A stretch of 64,000 nt of DNA from Streptomyces purpureus (GCF_014648195.1 NZ_BMQQ01000021.1:44669-108668); one strand, 5' to 3'; counted from the stretch's first letter, positions 26,216 through 34,214 are shown. The notes: a model not told the origin generated them from the letters alone. A program made the numbers and translations.

Positions 26216-27619
26216 ATGCCGATAGAACAGCGCGGAGTCGACACCATCCCGGACGCGGAACGCACCAGCGGCCCTCGCGACCTGATCGCGATCCTGCTGG
26301 GATCCAACCTCTGCCTGGGCGTCATCGTCTTCGGGTGGCTCCCGGTCTCCTTCGGGCTCGGCCTGTGGCCGGCGGTGACCTCGATCCTCGCGGGGACGGC
26401 CGTCGGCGTCCTGGTGACCGCGCCGCTGGCGCTGATCTCGCTGCGGACGGGCACCAACCTGTCCACCTCCAGCGGTGCCTTCTTCGGCGTACGCGGGCGC
26501 CTCGTCGGCTCGGTCGTGGGGCTCCTGCTCTCCCTCGGCTACACCGCGCTCACGCTGTGGATCGGCGGGGACGTGATGGTGGGCACCCTGGCCCGGCTGA
26601 TCGGCCTGCCCACCGGCGGGCTCTCGCACACCCTCGTCTACACCCTGCTCGCGGGCTGTACCGTCGTCGCCGCGGTGTACGGCTACCGGCTGCTGCTCAA
26701 GCTCAGCAAGGCCCTCGCCCTCGGCATGACCGTGCTGCTCGCGCTCGGGATCTTCGCCTACGCGGGCGACTTCACCACCGCCGCCGTGCCCGACACGCCC
26801 TACCTGCTCGGCTCCTTCTGGCCGACCTGGGTGCTCTCCGCGGTCGCCGCCGGGCTCAGCGGCCCGATCGCCTTCATCACCCTGCTCGGCGACTACACCC
26901 GCTACATCTCCCCGCGGCGGCACAGCTCCAAGGCCGTCTGGCGGGCCACCTGCCTGGGCCTCGCCGCCGGTCTGCTCGTACCCCAGCTCTTCGGCACCTT
27001 CACGGCGCTGGCCGCGCGCGGCTCGCTGGACTACGCCGGGCCGCTGGTCGACGCCTCCCCCGTCTGGTACCTCGTGCCGCTGCTGCTCGCCGCGACCGCC
27101 GGCTCGATCGGCAACGCCGGTCTGATGCTCTACTCGATGGGCCTCGACCTGGACGCCATCCTGCCTCGCGCCACCCGGGCCCGGGCCACGCTCGCGGTGG
27201 CCGTCGTGGCGACCGCCTTCGTCTTCCTCGGCCACTTCGCCTGGGACGCGCAGTCGGCGATGACCTCCTTCGTCCTGCTGCTCACGGCGGTCGGCACCCC
27301 CTGGGCGGTGATCACCCTGATCGGGCACGCCCGCTGCGGCGGCGAGTACGAGCCGGAGGCCCTCCAGGTCTACAACCGCCGCGCCCGCGGCGGCGTCTAC
27401 TGGTTCCAGGCCGGCTGGCACCCGCGCGCCGCGGCCGCCTGGGCGCTGGGCGCCGCGGTCGGCCTGGCGTCGGTCTCCACCCCGCTGTACGAGGGCCCGC
27501 TGCTCGCCCTGACCGGCGGGATCGACTGCAGTTTCATCCTCTCCGGCGTGGTCGGCGGCGCGCTGTACGCGGCGCTCACCCCGCGCGCCTACGCCGTGGC
27601 CGAGAGGTCCTTGGCGTAG
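26216..27619 (+). CDS. NCS1 family nucleobase/ureide permease
   Basis: A 467-residue 12-TM transporter of the nucleobase:cation symporter-1 family (cytosine, purines, allantoin and hydantoins among known substrates). Visible family features are LLGSNLCLGVIVFGWLPVSF in TM1, SSGAFFGVRGRLVGS near TM3, GGDVMVG, and FITLLGDYTRYISPRRHS near 225. The ATG at 26216 has GGGAGAG upstream; a longer reading from 26138 would cover the operator. Being divergent from a urease-like operon, it probably imports the nitrogen source that feeds it. The 3' end overlaps the convergent TPR gene by 31 bases. Confidence 0.87.
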   Translation: MPIEQRGVDTIPDAERTSGPRDLIAILLGSNLCLGVIVFGWLPVSFGLGLWPAVTSILAGTAVGVLVTAPLALISLRTGTNLSTSSGAFFGVRGRLVGSVVGLLLSLGYTALTLWIGGDVMVGTLARLIGLPTGGLSHTLVYTLLAGCTVVAAVYGYRLLLKLSKALALGMTVLLALGIFAYAGDFTTAAVPDTPYLLGSFWPTWVLSAVAAGLSGPIAFITLLGDYTRYISPRRHSSKAVWRATCLGLAAGLLVPQLFGTFTALAARGSLDYAGPLVDASPVWYLVPLLLAATAGSIGNAGLMLYSMGLDLDAILPRATRARATLAVAVVATAFVFLGHFAWDAQSAMTSFVLLLTAVGTPWAVITLIGHARCGGEYEPEALQVYNRRARGGVYWFQAGWHPRAAAAWALGAAVGLASVSTPLYEGPLLALTGGIDCSFILSGVVGGALYAALTPRAYAVAERSLA

Positions 27620-28140
27620 AAGGCGATGGCCGGCCGCAGCTCCGCGACGGTCGGGTCGTCGCTGGTGGCGGCGAGCAGCTCCAGCAGGAGCCGTATCGAC
27701 TCCTCGTGACGGCCGGTGTTGTGCAGGGCCATGGCGAGGAAGGTCCGCAGCCCGCCGTGGTCCGGGAACAGCTCCACCGCCCGGCGCAGCAGCCGCTCGG
27801 CGTCCTCGTACCGCCCGAGCACGCGGTACGTGCTGCCGAGGCCGAGCATCGCCCCGGCCCGGTCCTCGTCGGACAGCGTGCCCGGCCCGGCTCCGGACAG
27901 CGCGCCCGGCCCGGCGCCGTTGCCCGGCCCGTCCCCGGCCAGCGCCCGCTCGTAGAACGGCACCGCCTCCGCCTCCAGGCCGAGCACGTCGTGCGCCCAG
28001 GCGGTCTGGTAGGCGATCTCCCGGTCTTCGGGCCACCGCCCGGCGAGCGCGAGCAGCCTCCCGCGGGCCTCCTCACGCTCCCCGCGCTCACGCAGCGCCA
28101 CTGCCTCGGCCAGCTGTCGGTCCCGCTCGTCCGTCGTCAT
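27589..28140 (-). CDS. Tetratricopeptide repeat protein
   Basis: A 183-residue helical repeat protein with about four TPR-like units (ALRERGEREEARGRLLALAG, AYQTAWAHDVLGLEAEAVPF, GLGSTYRVLGRYEDAERLLR, LAMALHNTGRHEESIRLLL). A Gly/Pro/Ala spacer between units two and three contains three near-copies of GAGPG. Likely a soluble protein-interaction module; no enzymatic motif. The start is ATG 28140, with 28149 as an alternative; neither has a clear ribosome site. It is tail-to-tail with the permease. Confidence 0.8.
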   Translation of the reverse strand: MTTDERDRQLAEAVALRERGEREEARGRLLALAGRWPEDREIAYQTAWAHDVLGLEAEAVPFYERALAGDGPGNGAGPGALSGAGPGTLSDEDRAGAMLGLGSTYRVLGRYEDAERLLRRAVELFPDHGGLRTFLAMALHNTGRHEESIRLLLELLAATSDDPTVAELRPAIAFYAKDLSATA

Positions 28141-28163
28141 GGCGCCCATTGTGGAACACGGGT

Positions 28164-28206
28164 ACGACAACGGGCCGCGCCTCTCGCGAAGAGGCACGGC
28201 CGTCGT
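28164..28206 (-). terminator. Terminator of ilvE
   Basis: Imperfect long hairpin: ACGAC/GTCGT outside, GGCCG/CGGCC and GCCTCT/AGAGGC inside with a C-A mismatch and a CGCGA loop, just past the ilvE stop. Confidence 0.6.
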
Positions 28207-28214
28207 GGTGCCGG

Positions 28215-29303
28215 CTACGCCAGCTCGTGGGTCCAGCCGTGGACGTCCTCGGCCTTGCCCGTCTGGATGTCGAGCAGGGCCTGGCGCAGCTTGCGGGTGA
28301 CCTCGCCCGGCTCGCCGCCGGACTGCTGCCACTCGCCGGAGGCGCACTTGACCGTGCCGACGGGGGTGATCACCGCGGCCGTGCCACAGGCGAAGACCTC
28401 CTTGAGCGTGCCGTTCTCGGTGTCGGCGCGCCACTGGTCGATGGAGATCCGCCCCTCCTCGGAGGCGTAGCCGAGGTCCTTGGCGAGGGTGAGGAGCGAG
28501 TCACGGGTGACGCCGGCGAGCAGCGAGCCGGTGAGCTCGGGGGTGACGATCCGGTCCTCGTACACGAAGTAGAGGTTCATGCCGCCCAGTTCCTCGACCC
28601 ACTTGTGCTCGACGGCGTCGAGGTAGGCGACCTGGTCGCAGCCCTTGGCGGCGGCCTCGGCCTGGGCGAGCAGGGAGGCGGCGTAGTTGCCGCCGGTCTT
28701 GGCGTCGCCCATGCCGCCGGGGACGGCGCGGACGCGGTCCTCGGAGACCCAGATGGAGACCGGCTTGACGCCACCGGGGAAGTAGGCGCCGGCGGGGGAG
28801 GCGATGACCACGAAGAGGTATTCGTTGGCGGGCTTCACGCCGAGTCCGACCTCGGTGGCGATCATGAAGGGGCGCAGGTAGAGCGAGGACTCGCCGCCGT
28901 GTGCGGGGACCCAGTCCTTGTCCTGCTGGACGAGGCGGTCGCAGGCCTCGAGGAAGGTCTCGACCGGCAGCTCGGGCATGGCGAGCCGGCGGGCGGAGGA
29001 CTGGAAGCGGCGGGCGTTGGCCTCCGGGCGGAAGGTGACGACCGAGCCGTCGGGGCGGCGGTAGGCCTTCAGGCCCTCGAAGATCTCCTGGGCGTAGTGC
29101 AGGACGGTGGTGGCCGGGTCGAGGGAGAGCGGACCGTACGGCACCAGCTGACCGTCGTGCCAGCCGCGGCCCTCGGTCCACTTGATTGTCACCATGTGGT
29201 CGGTGAAGTGGCGGCCGAATCCGGGGTTCGCCAGGACCGCCTCGCGCTCCGCGTCGGACAGCGGGCTGGAGGAGGGCTTGAGCTCGATCGTGGGCGTCGT
29301 CAT
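28215..29303 (-). CDS. ilvE: Branched-chain amino acid aminotransferase
   Basis: A 362-residue fold-type IV PLP enzyme of the type II branched-chain aminotransferases, transaminating 2-oxo acids to Leu, Ile and Val in the cytosol. The PLP lysine is in GDAKTGGNYAAS, and phosphate-binding and substrate loops are in ALHYAQEIFEGLKAYRR-type and ACGTAAVITPVG segments. The ATG at 29303 has GAAGGA at a normal distance. Upstream lies a GATAAT -10 and a possible 12-residue leader. Confidence 0.95.
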   Translation of the reverse strand: MTTPTIELKPSSSPLSDAEREAVLANPGFGRHFTDHMVTIKWTEGRGWHDGQLVPYGPLSLDPATTVLHYAQEIFEGLKAYRRPDGSVVTFRPEANARRFQSSARRLAMPELPVETFLEACDRLVQQDKDWVPAHGGESSLYLRPFMIATEVGLGVKPANEYLFVVIASPAGAYFPGGVKPVSIWVSEDRVRAVPGGMGDAKTGGNYAASLLAQAEAAAKGCDQVAYLDAVEHKWVEELGGMNLYFVYEDRIVTPELTGSLLAGVTRDSLLTLAKDLGYASEEGRISIDQWRADTENGTLKEVFACGTAAVITPVGTVKCASGEWQQSGGEPGEVTRKLRQALLDIQTGKAEDVHGWTHELA

Positions 29304-29343
29304 GAGTGCGTGTCCTTCACCGTTTGTGTGTGTCGGACCGCGC

Positions 29344-29382
29344 TCACGCCGCTGCTGCTAGGACGTCCGAGCTTTCCCGCAT
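29344..29382 (-). promoter_or_regulatory. Possible leader peptide MRESSDVLAAAA upstream of ilvE
   Basis: A 12-codon frame between a GATAAT hexamer (complement of 29401-29406) and ilvE. It contains GTC-CTA, i.e. valine followed by leucine with CTA, the rarest leucine codon in such genomes. No terminator hairpin follows, so attenuation is doubtful; the frame could be chance. Confidence 0.3.
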
Positions 29383-29483
29383 GCCGCGGCCCCACGTTCG
29401 ATTATCGCCCGCGTGGGCCGGTGGGGTGAAGCGGAGTGTTCGCGGTCCAGGGTTGATGGTGGCACCCCGCGACCGCAATGGTG

Positions 29484-29516
29484 AAGCCGCCGGGTGCGGA
29501 TGCGACCCGGCGGCTT
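29484..29516 (-). terminator. Terminator of leuB
   Basis: A perfect 12-bp stem AAGCCGCCGGGT / ACCCGGCGGCTT with a 9-base loop, 36 bases past the leuB stop on the minus strand. Confidence 0.85.
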
Positions 29517-29551
29517 GTGTGCCTCACGTGGAAGGCGCGTCAGTCGGCGGG

Positions 29552-30592
29552 CTAGCCGGCTACTCGTACGGCGAGCGCGTCGCCGATCTCGTCGGTCGTC
29601 CGCGCGGAGCCGTCCCGGGCCGCGAGGTCGGCGGCGACGGCGTCCTCGATGCGGGCGGCCTCGGCGTCGAAGCCGAGGTGGCGCAGGAGGAGCGCGACGG
29701 ACAGGATCGTCGCCGTCGGGTCGGCCTTGCCCTGGCCCGCGATGTCGGGCGCGGAGCCGTGGACGGGCTCGAACATGGACGGGAAGGTCCGGTCCGGGTT
29801 GATGTTGGCCGACGCGGCCAGGCCGATTCCGCCGGTCACGGCGGCGGCGAGGTCGGTCAGGATGTCACCGAAGAGGTTGTCGGTGACGATGACGTCGAAA
29901 CGCTCGGGCTGGGTGACGAAGAAGATCGTCGCGGCGTCGACGTGCAGGTAGTCGGTGGTGACCTCGGGGTACTCCTGGCCCACCGTGTCGAAGATCTTCT
30001 TCCACATGTGGCCGGCGTGGACGAGGACGTTGTTCTTGTGGACCAGCGTCAGCTTCTTGCGGGGGCGGGCGTTGGCCCGCTCGTACGCATCGCGGACGAC
30101 GCGCTCGACGCCGTACGCGGTGTTGAGGCTCACCTCGGTGGCGACCTCGGCGGGCGTGCCGGTGCGCAGCGAGCCGCCGTTGCCGGTGTACGGGCCCTCG
30201 GTGCCCTCGCGGACGACGACGAAGTCGATCTCGGGGCGGCCGGCCAGCGGGGTGGCGGTGTTGGGGAAGAGCTTCGACGGACGCAGGTTCACGTAGTGGT
30301 CGAAGGCGAAGCGGAGCTTGAGGAGCAGGCCCCGCTCCAGAACGCCGGAGGGCACGGACGGGTCGCCGATCGCGCCGAGCAGGATGGCGTCGTGGTTCTT
30401 GAGGGAGTCGAGCTCCGCGTCGGGGAGGGTCTCTCCGGTGCGGTGCCAGCGCCGGGCGCCGAGGTCGTACTCCTTGGTCTCCAGCTTCACGTCCTGCGGA
30501 AGGACGGCCGTAAGGACCTTGAGGCCCTGGGCCACGACCTCCTGGCCGATGCCGTCACCGGGGATCACTGCGAGATTGATGCTGCGAGACAT
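29552..30592 (-). CDS. leuB: 3-isopropylmalate dehydrogenase
   Basis: A 346-residue decarboxylating dehydrogenase converting 3-isopropylmalate to 2-oxoisocaproate with NAD+ and a divalent metal. Seen are IPGDGIGQEV near the start, the substrate arginines around LLLKLRFAFDHYVNLRPSK, VVREGTEGPYTG, the lysine and metal aspartates in LVHKNNVLVH and TDNLFGDILTDLAAA, and the NAD loop EPVHGSAPDIAGQGKADP. It is the actinobacterial short form. TAGGGT lies 6 bases before the ATG. The small gene at 30697 is upstream on the same strand. Confidence 0.96.
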   Translation of the reverse strand: MSRSINLAVIPGDGIGQEVVAQGLKVLTAVLPQDVKLETKEYDLGARRWHRTGETLPDAELDSLKNHDAILLGAIGDPSVPSGVLERGLLLKLRFAFDHYVNLRPSKLFPNTATPLAGRPEIDFVVVREGTEGPYTGNGGSLRTGTPAEVATEVSLNTAYGVERVVRDAYERANARPRKKLTLVHKNNVLVHAGHMWKKIFDTVGQEYPEVTTDYLHVDAATIFFVTQPERFDVIVTDNLFGDILTDLAAAVTGGIGLAASANINPDRTFPSMFEPVHGSAPDIAGQGKADPTATILSVALLLRHLGFDAEAARIEDAVAADLAARDGSARTTDEIGDALAVRVAG

Positions 30593-30598
30593 GTCGGC

Positions 30599-30604
30599 AC
30601 CCTA
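30599..30604 (-). promoter_or_regulatory. Candidate -10 of leuB, possibly leaderless
   Basis: TAGGGT, preceded 17 bases upstream by GTGTCA, ends 6 bases before the leuB ATG. Same spacing as at accB. The AGGG could alternatively serve as a ribosome site. Confidence 0.4.
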
Positions 30605-30696
30605 CTCCCCGTCCCAGCCGTTGACACACGCCTGTCCACCATGCGGACGAGGTGAGTGCACGGCCGGGTACGGCGATCGGTGGTGGAGCGCTCGGC

Positions 30697-30828
30697 CTAG
30701 TGGCCGGTGGCGCCGCCGTTGTCCCTGCGGTCGAGGGCGCGCTGCAGGGCGGCGGCGGCGTTCTTGCGGGCGTCGTCGCTCGGACGGGCGACGGAGTGGC
30801 GGACGCGACGGAGGGTCTCAGCGGCCAT
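30697..30828 (-). CDS. Small 43-residue protein upstream of leuB
   Basis: The frame MAAETLRRVRHSVARPSDDA continues to ALDRRDNGGATGH. The ATG at 30828 has AAGGAG nine bases upstream, a better ribosome site than most genes here, and the composition is typical of real coding sequence (amphipathic, Arg/Ala-rich helix). The upstream in-frame ATG at 30936 lacks a site. No known domain. It is on the same strand as leuB with a 104-base gap; function unknown. Confidence 0.65.
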   Translation of the reverse strand: MAAETLRRVRHSVARPSDDARKNAAAALQRALDRRDNGGATGH

Positions 30829-31018
30829 GATGATCGACTCCTTGAGATCAGGCGAATGATCGAAGGCGCCGGAAGGGGCGGGGAGCGGGCCCGCAGGGGT
30901 TGCCTGCGCGAGGGGCACGGCGCTCTCGACCGCCATTCGCTGATGGAGCGAGACGTTCGGCTTCTACAAAGCTAAGGGAGCCGGGGCTGTCTGTCTGCAC
31001 AATTACTTGGGCTTCCTA

Positions 31019-31915
31019 CTATCTGAGACGGCTTCCTTCACTCCGCGTGGCGGCCGGCACTCTCAGTTCCCGGATCAGCGCCCGTACGGCGATCGATTTC
31101 GCCTGCTCAGGGGTGGTGACATAGCCCACGGACCGGGACGGGCGCGCCGGGCCGAGATCAGTGATCTCGATTCCGTCGGGTGCTCCGATCAGGGACAGCT
31201 CGGGCATTACGGCCATACCGAAACCCCTGCTCACCAACGAGAGCACCGCTCCGTCGTCCTCGGTGCGGACGGTCGCCGACGGCAGCCACTCCTGCCGCTG
31301 CCACCACTCGCGCGTATAGGAGGTGCAGTTCTCGTCCCAGTCGACCAGCGGCAGCGTCCGGGGCGAGGGATGCCCGGCCGGGTGCACCAGCGCGTACCCC
31401 TCCTCCAGCAGCACGCCGCCGATCAGCTGCGGCGGTACGGGCGAGGTGGTCCCGATCGTCGCGATCCCCACGTCCGCCCGGCCGTCGAGGACTTCCCCGG
31501 CGGTCCCGGGCCCCACCTCCCGTACGATCCGCACCTCCGGCACGATCTCGGGGTGGCGCGCGGCCAGCCGCTCCAGCGCGCCCGGCAGCAGGTGCAGCGC
31601 CGCGCTGCGGAAGGCGGCGATCCGCAGCGCCCCGGCGGCCGCGCCCCGCTCGGCGCCCCGGACCTCGGCGCGCATCACCTCCAAGAGCCGCAGGACGCGC
31701 CGGGCGTGGGCGACGGCCCGCTCGCCGGCCGCGGTGGGCCGGGCGCCCCTGCGGTCCCGGTCGAAGAGCACGGCGCCGAGCTTGCGCTCGCTGCCGCGTA
31801 CGGAGTGCGAGACGGCGGACTGGGTCATTCCGAGGGCGGCCGCGGCGGCGGAGAAGCTCCGCCCGTGCGCGACGGCGACCAGGACGCGCAGTTCATGGGG
31901 TGCGAGATCAGTCAT
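31019..31915 (-). CDS. LysR family transcriptional regulator
   Basis: A 298-residue LTTR. The N-terminal winged HTH is residues 3-62 (LRVLVAVAHGRSFSAAAAAL, TQSAVSHSVRGSERKLG). The C-terminal effector domain starts near 90 (LRIAAFRSAALHLLP) and carries GRADVGIATIG. The ATG at 31915 is used; an in-frame start 15 bases upstream is possible. It is divergent from the MDR reductase gene and probably regulates it; a T-N11-A site lies between them. Confidence 0.92.
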   Translation of the reverse strand: MTDLAPHELRVLVAVAHGRSFSAAAAALGMTQSAVSHSVRGSERKLGAVLFDRDRRGARPTAAGERAVAHARRVLRLLEVMRAEVRGAERGAAAGALRIAAFRSAALHLLPGALERLAARHPEIVPEVRIVREVGPGTAGEVLDGRADVGIATIGTTSPVPPQLIGGVLLEEGYALVHPAGHPSPRTLPLVDWDENCTSYTREWWQRQEWLPSATVRTEDDGAVLSLVSRGFGMAVMPELSLIGAPDGIEITDLGPARPSRSVGYVTTPEQAKSIAVRALIRELRVPAATRSEGSRLR

Positions 31916-31938
31916 GGGCGCGACTCTCACCTCGGAGT

Positions 31939-31953
31939 ATGAGGAACATTCAT
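31939..31953. promoter_or_regulatory. LysR-type box
   Basis: ATGAGGAACATTCAT: inverted ATGA/TCAT arms in the T-N11-A arrangement, 24 bases upstream of the lysR start and in the region shared with the divergent reductase. Confidence 0.4.
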
Positions 31954-32019
31954 GGCTGGGACGGTTCCATCGACGCAGCCTACTGTCCGGTCGGCGCCGC
32001 CCTGCCTACGGTCGTGATC

Positions 32020-33021
32020 ATGACGAAGCAGACCTCGCTCACCGTGCACCAGACCGCCCGCCCCAACGGCTTCCCGACCGCCGGAAACTTCACCTTCGTC
32101 GAGGCGCCGGTCCCCTCCCCCGGGCCCGGCACCGCGCTGGTGGAGAACCTCTACTGGTCGGTGGATCCGTACCACCGCGAAATGATGGACGGTGACTTCG
32201 CCCTCCACGCCCCGCTGGAGGGCCGCACCCTCGGCCGGGTCGTCGCCTCACGCGATCCGGGCCTGCGGGAGGGCGATCTGGTCCTGCACCGCGAGGGGTG
32301 GCGCACCCACTCCCTGGTGACCGCCGCCGCCTCCCGGCGGCTGACCGAGCACCCGGGCGTGCCGCTCTCCGCCTATCTGAGCGTCCTCGGCGGTACGGGC
32401 CTGTCGGCGTACGTCGGCCTCACCCGCATCGCGAAACTCCAGCCGGGCGAGGACCTGTTCATCTCGGCGGCGGCGGGCGGGGTGGGCACGGCCGCCGGCC
32501 GGTTCGCGCGGCTGCTGGGCGCCGGGCGGATGGTCGGCAGCGCGGGCTCGGCCCGCAAGGTCGCCCATCTCGTCGAACGGGTCGGCTTCGACGCGGCGTT
32601 CGACTACCACGACGGACCGGTGGGCGAGCTGCTCGCCAAGGCCGCCCCGGACGGGGTGGACGTGGTTCTCGACGGGGTGGGCGGCGACCATCTGGAGGCC
32701 GCGATCGGCGCGGCGCGGGAGCACGGACGGATCGCCTGGGTCGGCGCGGTCGCGCAGTACCACTCGCTCGACACCCCGCCGCCCGCGCCCCGCAACCTCT
32801 TCACCATGGTCGACAAGAGCATCCGGCTCGAAGGCTTCCTGGTGCGCAACCACCGTGACGCCCAGGAGGAGTTGGAGGACTTCGCCGTGCCGCACATCCG
32901 CGACGGGCGGCTCCCGCTCGACGAGACCGTGGTGACGGGGTTCGAGCACATCGTGGCGGCCTTCCTCGGGATGCTGCGCGGGGAGAACACCGGGAAGATG
33001 CTGGTGGCCCGACCCAGCTAG
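32020..33021 (+). CDS. NADP-dependent MDR oxidoreductase (alkenal/one double-bond reductase type)
   Basis: A 333-residue zinc-free medium-chain reductase of the leukotriene B4 12-hydroxydehydrogenase/CurA group, reducing alpha,beta-unsaturated aldehydes or ketones with NADPH. Visible are the substrate-domain NLYWSVDPYHREMM, the LGGTGLSAYVGL turn, the Rossmann AAAGGVGTAAGRFARLLGAG, and the late VDKSIRLEGFLVRNHRD segment. No zinc-binding cysteines. The ATG at 32020 gives the normal family N-terminus. Divergent from lysR. Confidence 0.9.
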   Translation: MTKQTSLTVHQTARPNGFPTAGNFTFVEAPVPSPGPGTALVENLYWSVDPYHREMMDGDFALHAPLEGRTLGRVVASRDPGLREGDLVLHREGWRTHSLVTAAASRRLTEHPGVPLSAYLSVLGGTGLSAYVGLTRIAKLQPGEDLFISAAAGGVGTAAGRFARLLGAGRMVGSAGSARKVAHLVERVGFDAAFDYHDGPVGELLAKAAPDGVDVVLDGVGGDHLEAAIGAAREHGRIAWVGAVAQYHSLDTPPPAPRNLFTMVDKSIRLEGFLVRNHRDAQEELEDFAVPHIRDGRLPLDETVVTGFEHIVAAFLGMLRGENTGKMLVARPS

Positions 33022-33035
33022 CTTCCCGATTCAAG

Positions 33036-33072
33036 TAGCTGGGCCAGCTAGGTTGCAATCCTATCTAGCTAG
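33036..33072 (+). promoter_or_regulatory. Palindromes upstream of padR
   Basis: TAGCTGG-G-CCAGCTA (33036-33050, perfect 7-1-7) and CTAGCTAG (33065-33072) lie just before padR; a TTGCAA at 33053-33058 between them may be the -35. PadR proteins that pair with HAAS proteins usually repress their own operon, so these are the likely operators. Confidence 0.55.
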
Positions 33073-33087
33073 TGGTGGAATACAGGC

Positions 33088-33429
33088 ATGGCCGCAGACC
33101 GCAGATCCAGTTGGCTCAAAGGCGTCCTCGATCTCCTCGTTCTCTCCTGTCTCACCGAGGGGGAGAGCTACGGATACGAGATCTCCAAGGCGCTCGCCGA
33201 GGCCGGCCTCGGCGAGATCAAGGGCGGAACGCTCTACCCCGTCCTGAACCGGCTGGAGGAAGCCGGGCTCGCCGTGGGCGAGTTCCGGGTCGCCGAGCGC
33301 GGGCCGGGCCGCCGCTACTACCACCTCACCGAGGCGGGGCGGCGCCACCTCGCCACCGAGACCGACGCCTGGCTGGACTTCCACACCGCCGTAAAGACCA
33401 TGCTGCACACCGGGGGAACGACACGATGA
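33088..33429 (+). CDS. PadR family transcriptional regulator
   Basis: A 113-residue PadR winged helix: LLVLSCLTEGESYGYEISKA, the recognition segment KGGTLYPVLNRLEEAGLAV, and the wing RVAERGPGRRYYHLTEAG. The short C-terminal dimer helix (WLDFHTAVKTML) is typical of subfamily 2. Its stop overlaps the next start (ATGA), coupling it to the HAAS-type membrane protein. Likely autorepressor responding to a membrane or cell-wall cue. Confidence 0.93.
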   Translation: MAADRRSSWLKGVLDLLVLSCLTEGESYGYEISKALAEAGLGEIKGGTLYPVLNRLEEAGLAVGEFRVAERGPGRRYYHLTEAGRRHLATETDAWLDFHTAVKTMLHTGGTTR

Positions 33430-34175
33430 ACACCGACCCGACCACCTACTTCGACGAGCTGTCCACCGCGCTGCGCACCGCCGGCGTCGCCGAGGCCCAG
33501 ATAGCCTCCACCGTCGCCGAACTGACTGGCCACCTGGCCGAGACGGGCACGGCGCCGGAGGAGGAGTTCGGTCCGGCGGCGGTGTTCGCGGCGCAGCTGG
33601 GCGGCACGGCCCCGGCCGCCGGGGCGCCGGTCGCCGAGGCGGAGACCTGGACCTGGACCGCCGACATCTACAGCGACCGGCACCTGCTCGCCGTCCACGG
33701 CGACGAGGGCTGGGAGGTCGAACGCCTCGACACACTGGGCCGGTTCGTCTGCCGCCGGGTGCCGGGATCGGCGATGCGCTGGGAGTACCGCCGCGAGCTC
33801 ATCTCCGGCCGCCGCCGCGCCCGCGTCCTCGCCGAACTGGAGCCCGAGGGCTGGGAGATGTGCGGCGAGTGGGTGCTCTACGCCTACTTCAAGCGCCCCA
33901 AGGCCGCCAGCGAGGGCCCGGCGGCGGAGCTCGCCACCCTCCCGGCGAAGCCCAAGGGGTGGCTGTACCTCAGCACCCGCGGCCGCTGGATGCTGGCCGC
34001 CTGGGCCACCCTGCTGGTCTTCCTCGGCACGGCGTATCTGATCGGCGCCCTCCACATGCCCTCGTACGTCGCCGCGCTCATCGCGACCAGCGGTGCGGCG
34101 GCGGCCGCGTACGGCACCAAGCGGGACCTCGTCAAAGGCACCGACGACGGGAAGACGACCGCCAAGGCCCGCTGA
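33426..34175 (+). CDS. HAAS-like membrane protein, partner of PadR
   Basis: A 249-residue protein. The N-terminal 60 residues form a helical HAAS/DUF1700-like domain (TTYFDELSTALRTAGV, QIASTVAELTGHLAETG). A soluble middle region follows (EGWEVERLDTLGRFVCRRVP, LEPEGWEMCGEWVLYAYFKR) and two TM helices end the protein (about 188-207 and 210-228). It overlaps padR by 4 bases. Such proteins occur with PadR regulators, but their biochemical role is unclear. A 21-base tandem duplication begins at its stop codon. Confidence 0.75.
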   Translation: MNTDPTTYFDELSTALRTAGVAEAQIASTVAELTGHLAETGTAPEEEFGPAAVFAAQLGGTAPAAGAPVAEAETWTWTADIYSDRHLLAVHGDEGWEVERLDTLGRFVCRRVPGSAMRWEYRRELISGRRRARVLAELEPEGWEMCGEWVLYAYFKRPKAASEGPAAELATLPAKPKGWLYLSTRGRWMLAAWATLLVFLGTAYLIGALHMPSYVAALIATSGAAAAAYGTKRDLVKGTDDGKTTAKAR

Positions 34176-34214
34176 GGAACGACCCCGACCCTCTGAGGAA
34201 CGATCCCGGCCCGC
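34173..34214. repeat. 21-bp tandem duplication at a gene end
   Basis: TGAGGAACGACCCCGACCCTC (34173-34193) is followed by a copy with three changes (34194-34214). Each begins with TGA in the frame of the upstream gene, so the stop codon itself is duplicated. The second copy runs to the stop of the convergent acetyltransferase. Confidence 0.75.

Noticed and set aside
26150..28036. A 628-codon minus-strand frame opposite the NCS1 permease
   Set aside because: Composition is Arg/Gly/Glu-rich without domains, and the plus-strand permease has clear family motifs.
33065..33072. CTAGCTAG as a possible attachment or IS target site
   Set aside because: No integrase or transposase nearby; its position at the padR promoter fits an operator better.
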